From positions 1 to 17,238 of the forward strand of contig CAZKWF010000033.1 of assembly GCA_964556565.1 (NCBI GenBank): a stretch of 17,238 nt of DNA, written 5' to 3'. A model generated the notes under the pieces. That model was not told the origin of the DNA. It worked only from the letters and a program-made list of their open reading frames with translations, and ran no database searches. Source of the stretch: SOJZ01 sp964556565. GTDB taxonomy: Archaea > Thermoproteota > Bathyarchaeia > Bathyarchaeales > Bathyarchaeaceae. A program made the translations under genes and the position numbers. Shown one piece after another: positions 16,043 through 17,238 of the stretch. The stretch's first letter is position 1; every line of letters starts with the position of its first letter.

Positions 16043-16321
16043 CTACTCAAGCACCATTTCAATTGCTTTTTTTGGGCATTCAGCGGCACATATGCCGCAT
16101 CCTTTGCAGTAATCAAGGTTAAATCCTATGTCTTCGATTTCTGGATCCCACGTGACGGCGCCATCTGGGCAGAACATGTAACATATCAGACATTTGTTGC
16201 ATTTTTCCTTGTCTCGTGCCGGTTTAAGTGTTTTCCAATCTCCCGTAAGGTAATCTGTTGCTGGTCTCCAGCATACTCCAGCGATCGGAATCTCTTTCCA
16301 ACCTTTCTGTTCAGAGGTCAT
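16043..16321 (-). CDS. porD: Pyruvate:ferredoxin oxidoreductase delta subunit (2[4Fe-4S] ferredoxin-like)
   Basis: This 92-residue protein carries two canonical cluster motifs, C41-x2-C44-x2-C47-x3-C51-Pro and C72-x2-C75-x2-C78-x3-C82-Pro, which pass electrons from the TPP site to external ferredoxin. The N-terminal stretch (GWKEIPIAGVCWRPATDYLT) containing GDW (27-29) is typical of Por delta. Its ATG overlaps the porG stop by four bases (ATGA), so the two are translationally coupled. Confidence 0.93.
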   Translation of the reverse strand: MTSEQKGWKEIPIAGVCWRPATDYLTGDWKTLKPARDKEKCNKCLICYMFCPDGAVTWDPEIEDIGFNLDYCKGCGICAAECPKKAIEMVLE

Positions 16322-16878
16322 TCCGACTTCGCCTCCTTGTACGCCTCTCTTATAACCGCGATGTTTTTCTCAGCGAGTTTGGCTGGAAAACGTTTTCTTA
16401 CAGCTTTTTCCAGACTTTTGAGATCAATCACTTCTGAAGCACGAGCAACAGCTCCAAGCATGGCAGTGTTGGTGATGGGTTTTCCCAAAATCTTAGTCGC
16501 AATATCTGTGGCGGGGACAGTCCACAACTTGCGACCATTAAGGTTTATTTGCTTTCTAAGTTTGACGGGGCTATCACGGGTGTTTATAACGAGGATACCG
16601 TCTTCAACAAGTCCATCAGCCACTGAAACCGTCTTCAACAGAGTTGGGTCAAGGACGCCCACTATGTTTGGTGTGTAGATGGAACAATGAAGATTGATGG
16701 GTTCGTCGCTGATTCTTGTGAAGGCGCGCATAGGTGCCCCCATACGTTCTGGTCCAAACTCTGGGAATGATTGTATGTATTTTCCCTCTTGTATGGCGGC
16801 TTTGGCGAGCAGTTCGCTTGCAGTCCATGCTCCTTGGCCGCCTCTGCCATGCCATCGAATCTCTTGTAAGGATGCCAA
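16318..16878 (-). CDS. porG: Pyruvate:ferredoxin oxidoreductase gamma subunit
   Basis: The 186-residue gamma subunit opens with EIRWHGRGGQGAWTASELLA (6-25), the hallmark of the family, and contains FPEFGPERMGAPMRAFTRIS (about 39-58) and PITNTAMLGA (about 134-143). It helps bind CoA in the complex. The start is a TTG at 16878: GGAGTGA lies 6 nt upstream on the minus strand, and an in-frame stop (the TGA inside that site) rules out any longer reading. It is first in the gene order gamma-delta-alpha-beta, the usual archaeal arrangement, and the promoter lies just upstream. Confidence 0.93.
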   Translation of the reverse strand: MASLQEIRWHGRGGQGAWTASELLAKAAIQEGKYIQSFPEFGPERMGAPMRAFTRISDEPINLHCSIYTPNIVGVLDPTLLKTVSVADGLVEDGILVINTRDSPVKLRKQINLNGRKLWTVPATDIATKILGKPITNTAMLGAVARASEVIDLKSLEKAVRKRFPAKLAEKNIAVIREAYKEAKSE

Positions 16879-16935
16879 ATTTGGTCACTCCATTCCGTTG
16901 TCCTTTCTGAAAGATGCATATACACATTTCTGTAG

Positions 16936-16943
16936 CTTTTAAA
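16936..16943 (-). promoter_or_regulatory. TATA box of the por operon
   Basis: On the minus strand TTTAAAAG, preceded by AAC, is a textbook archaeal TATA element with a weak BRE. It predicts initiation near 16915 and a leader of about 37 nt containing the GGAGTGA site for porG. No other comparable promoter was seen before porD, porA or porB, supporting a single transcript through the COG1433 gene. Confidence 0.6.
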
Positions 16944-17004
16944 GTTAGCTTACCCAGTCTGCACTAGATGCGCGATTCTGCCAAAAGGTGATATGAAGAT
17001 CGCA

Positions 17005-17238
17005 TCAAGAGGGCGGGAGGAGACCGTGTTTTCTGAGCAAAGTCTTTAATTTTTGAAGCGCTGGTTCTATTTTTGGCTTCAGGGCGAGATGGAAGGGTAC
17101 GAGAAACCTCCATATCTCAAGTTCAGCTTTGATGCTGCCGTCGATAAAACCTCTTACATGGAGTTGTTTGAGTGAGAACCGTTTAACTAACCCGAAAATT
17201 TGACCTTCTTTCGAAAACTGAAAACGTGTGTTATGAAA
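17005..17238 (-). CDS. C-terminal fragment of an unrecognised protein
   Basis: The minus strand is open from the right edge to a TGA at 17007-17005, giving 77 residues with no start in the window. The sequence has plausible protein character: an amphipathic basic region (GQIFGLVKRFSLKQLHVRG), then IWRFLVPFHLALKPKIEPAL and a basic tail ending LLRKHGLLPPS. I recognise no family. It ends about 60 nt before the por promoter. It may be the end of a small regulator, but nothing shows this directly; a chance open frame cannot be excluded. Confidence 0.5.
   Translation of the reverse strand, partial: FHNTRFQFSKEGQIFGLVKRFSLKQLHVRGFIDGSIKAELEIWRFLVPFHLALKPKIEPALQKLKTLLRKHGLLPPS

Noticed and set aside
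1..17238. CRISPR array, insertion sequence or integrated element
   Set aside because: No spaced short direct repeats, transposase, integrase or terminal inverted repeats were seen; the only sizeable repeat is inside the TPR/KaiC gene.

Overview
This window comes from an archaeon. The evidence is a deoxyhypusine synthase gene, an archaeal four-subunit 2-oxoacid:ferredoxin oxidoreductase cluster (gamma-delta-alpha-beta), KaiC/RadA-type ATPases, two DUF362 proteins, and TATA-box promoters about 25-30 nt ahead of starts, used together with Shine-Dalgarno sites. The mix resembles anaerobic Thermoproteota such as Bathyarchaeia, but that placement is inference. No rRNA, tRNA, CRISPR array or transposase was found.

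Layout: 1-748 (-) is the N-terminal part of a divergent class V (NifS/IscS-like) PLP enzyme. 947-2077 (+) is a secreted protein with a C-terminal dockerin-like calcium-binding pair. 2317-6960 (+) is a 1547-residue TPR-solenoid protein with a beta-sandwich and two tandem degenerate KaiC-like modules. It is followed at 7274-8053 by a single-domain KaiC-like ATPase with an intact P-loop. 8290-9144 (-) is a DUF362 protein, 9353-10300 (+) deoxyhypusine synthase, and 10395-11600 (+) a second, GC-richer DUF362 protein with an odd cysteine cluster. 11794-12273 (-) is a Cys-rich DUF3795-type protein and 12443-13258 (+) a MobB GTPase with a C-terminal Fe-S motif. The right part is a minus-strand operon read from about 16915 leftward: porG, porD, porA, porB, a broken remnant of a small coiled-coil gene, and a NifX/NifB-type (COG1433) protein. 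A C-terminal fragment of an unrecognised minus-strand gene lies at the right edge.

How the genes fit together: the por cluster is central anaerobic carbon metabolism (pyruvate plus CoA to acetyl-CoA, CO2 and reduced ferredoxin). MobB and the COG1433 protein suggest molybdenum/tungsten or Fe-S cofactor handling nearby, though no Mo/W enzyme is visible. The most unusual locus is the TPR/KaiC pair. The big protein carries two copies of a KaiC-like module whose ends are almost or exactly identical at DNA level while their centres have diverged strongly. Both copies have lost the P-loop, and a P-loop-competent relative is encoded directly downstream. This looks like a scaffold/pseudo-ATPase plus active-ATPase system shaped by gene conversion.
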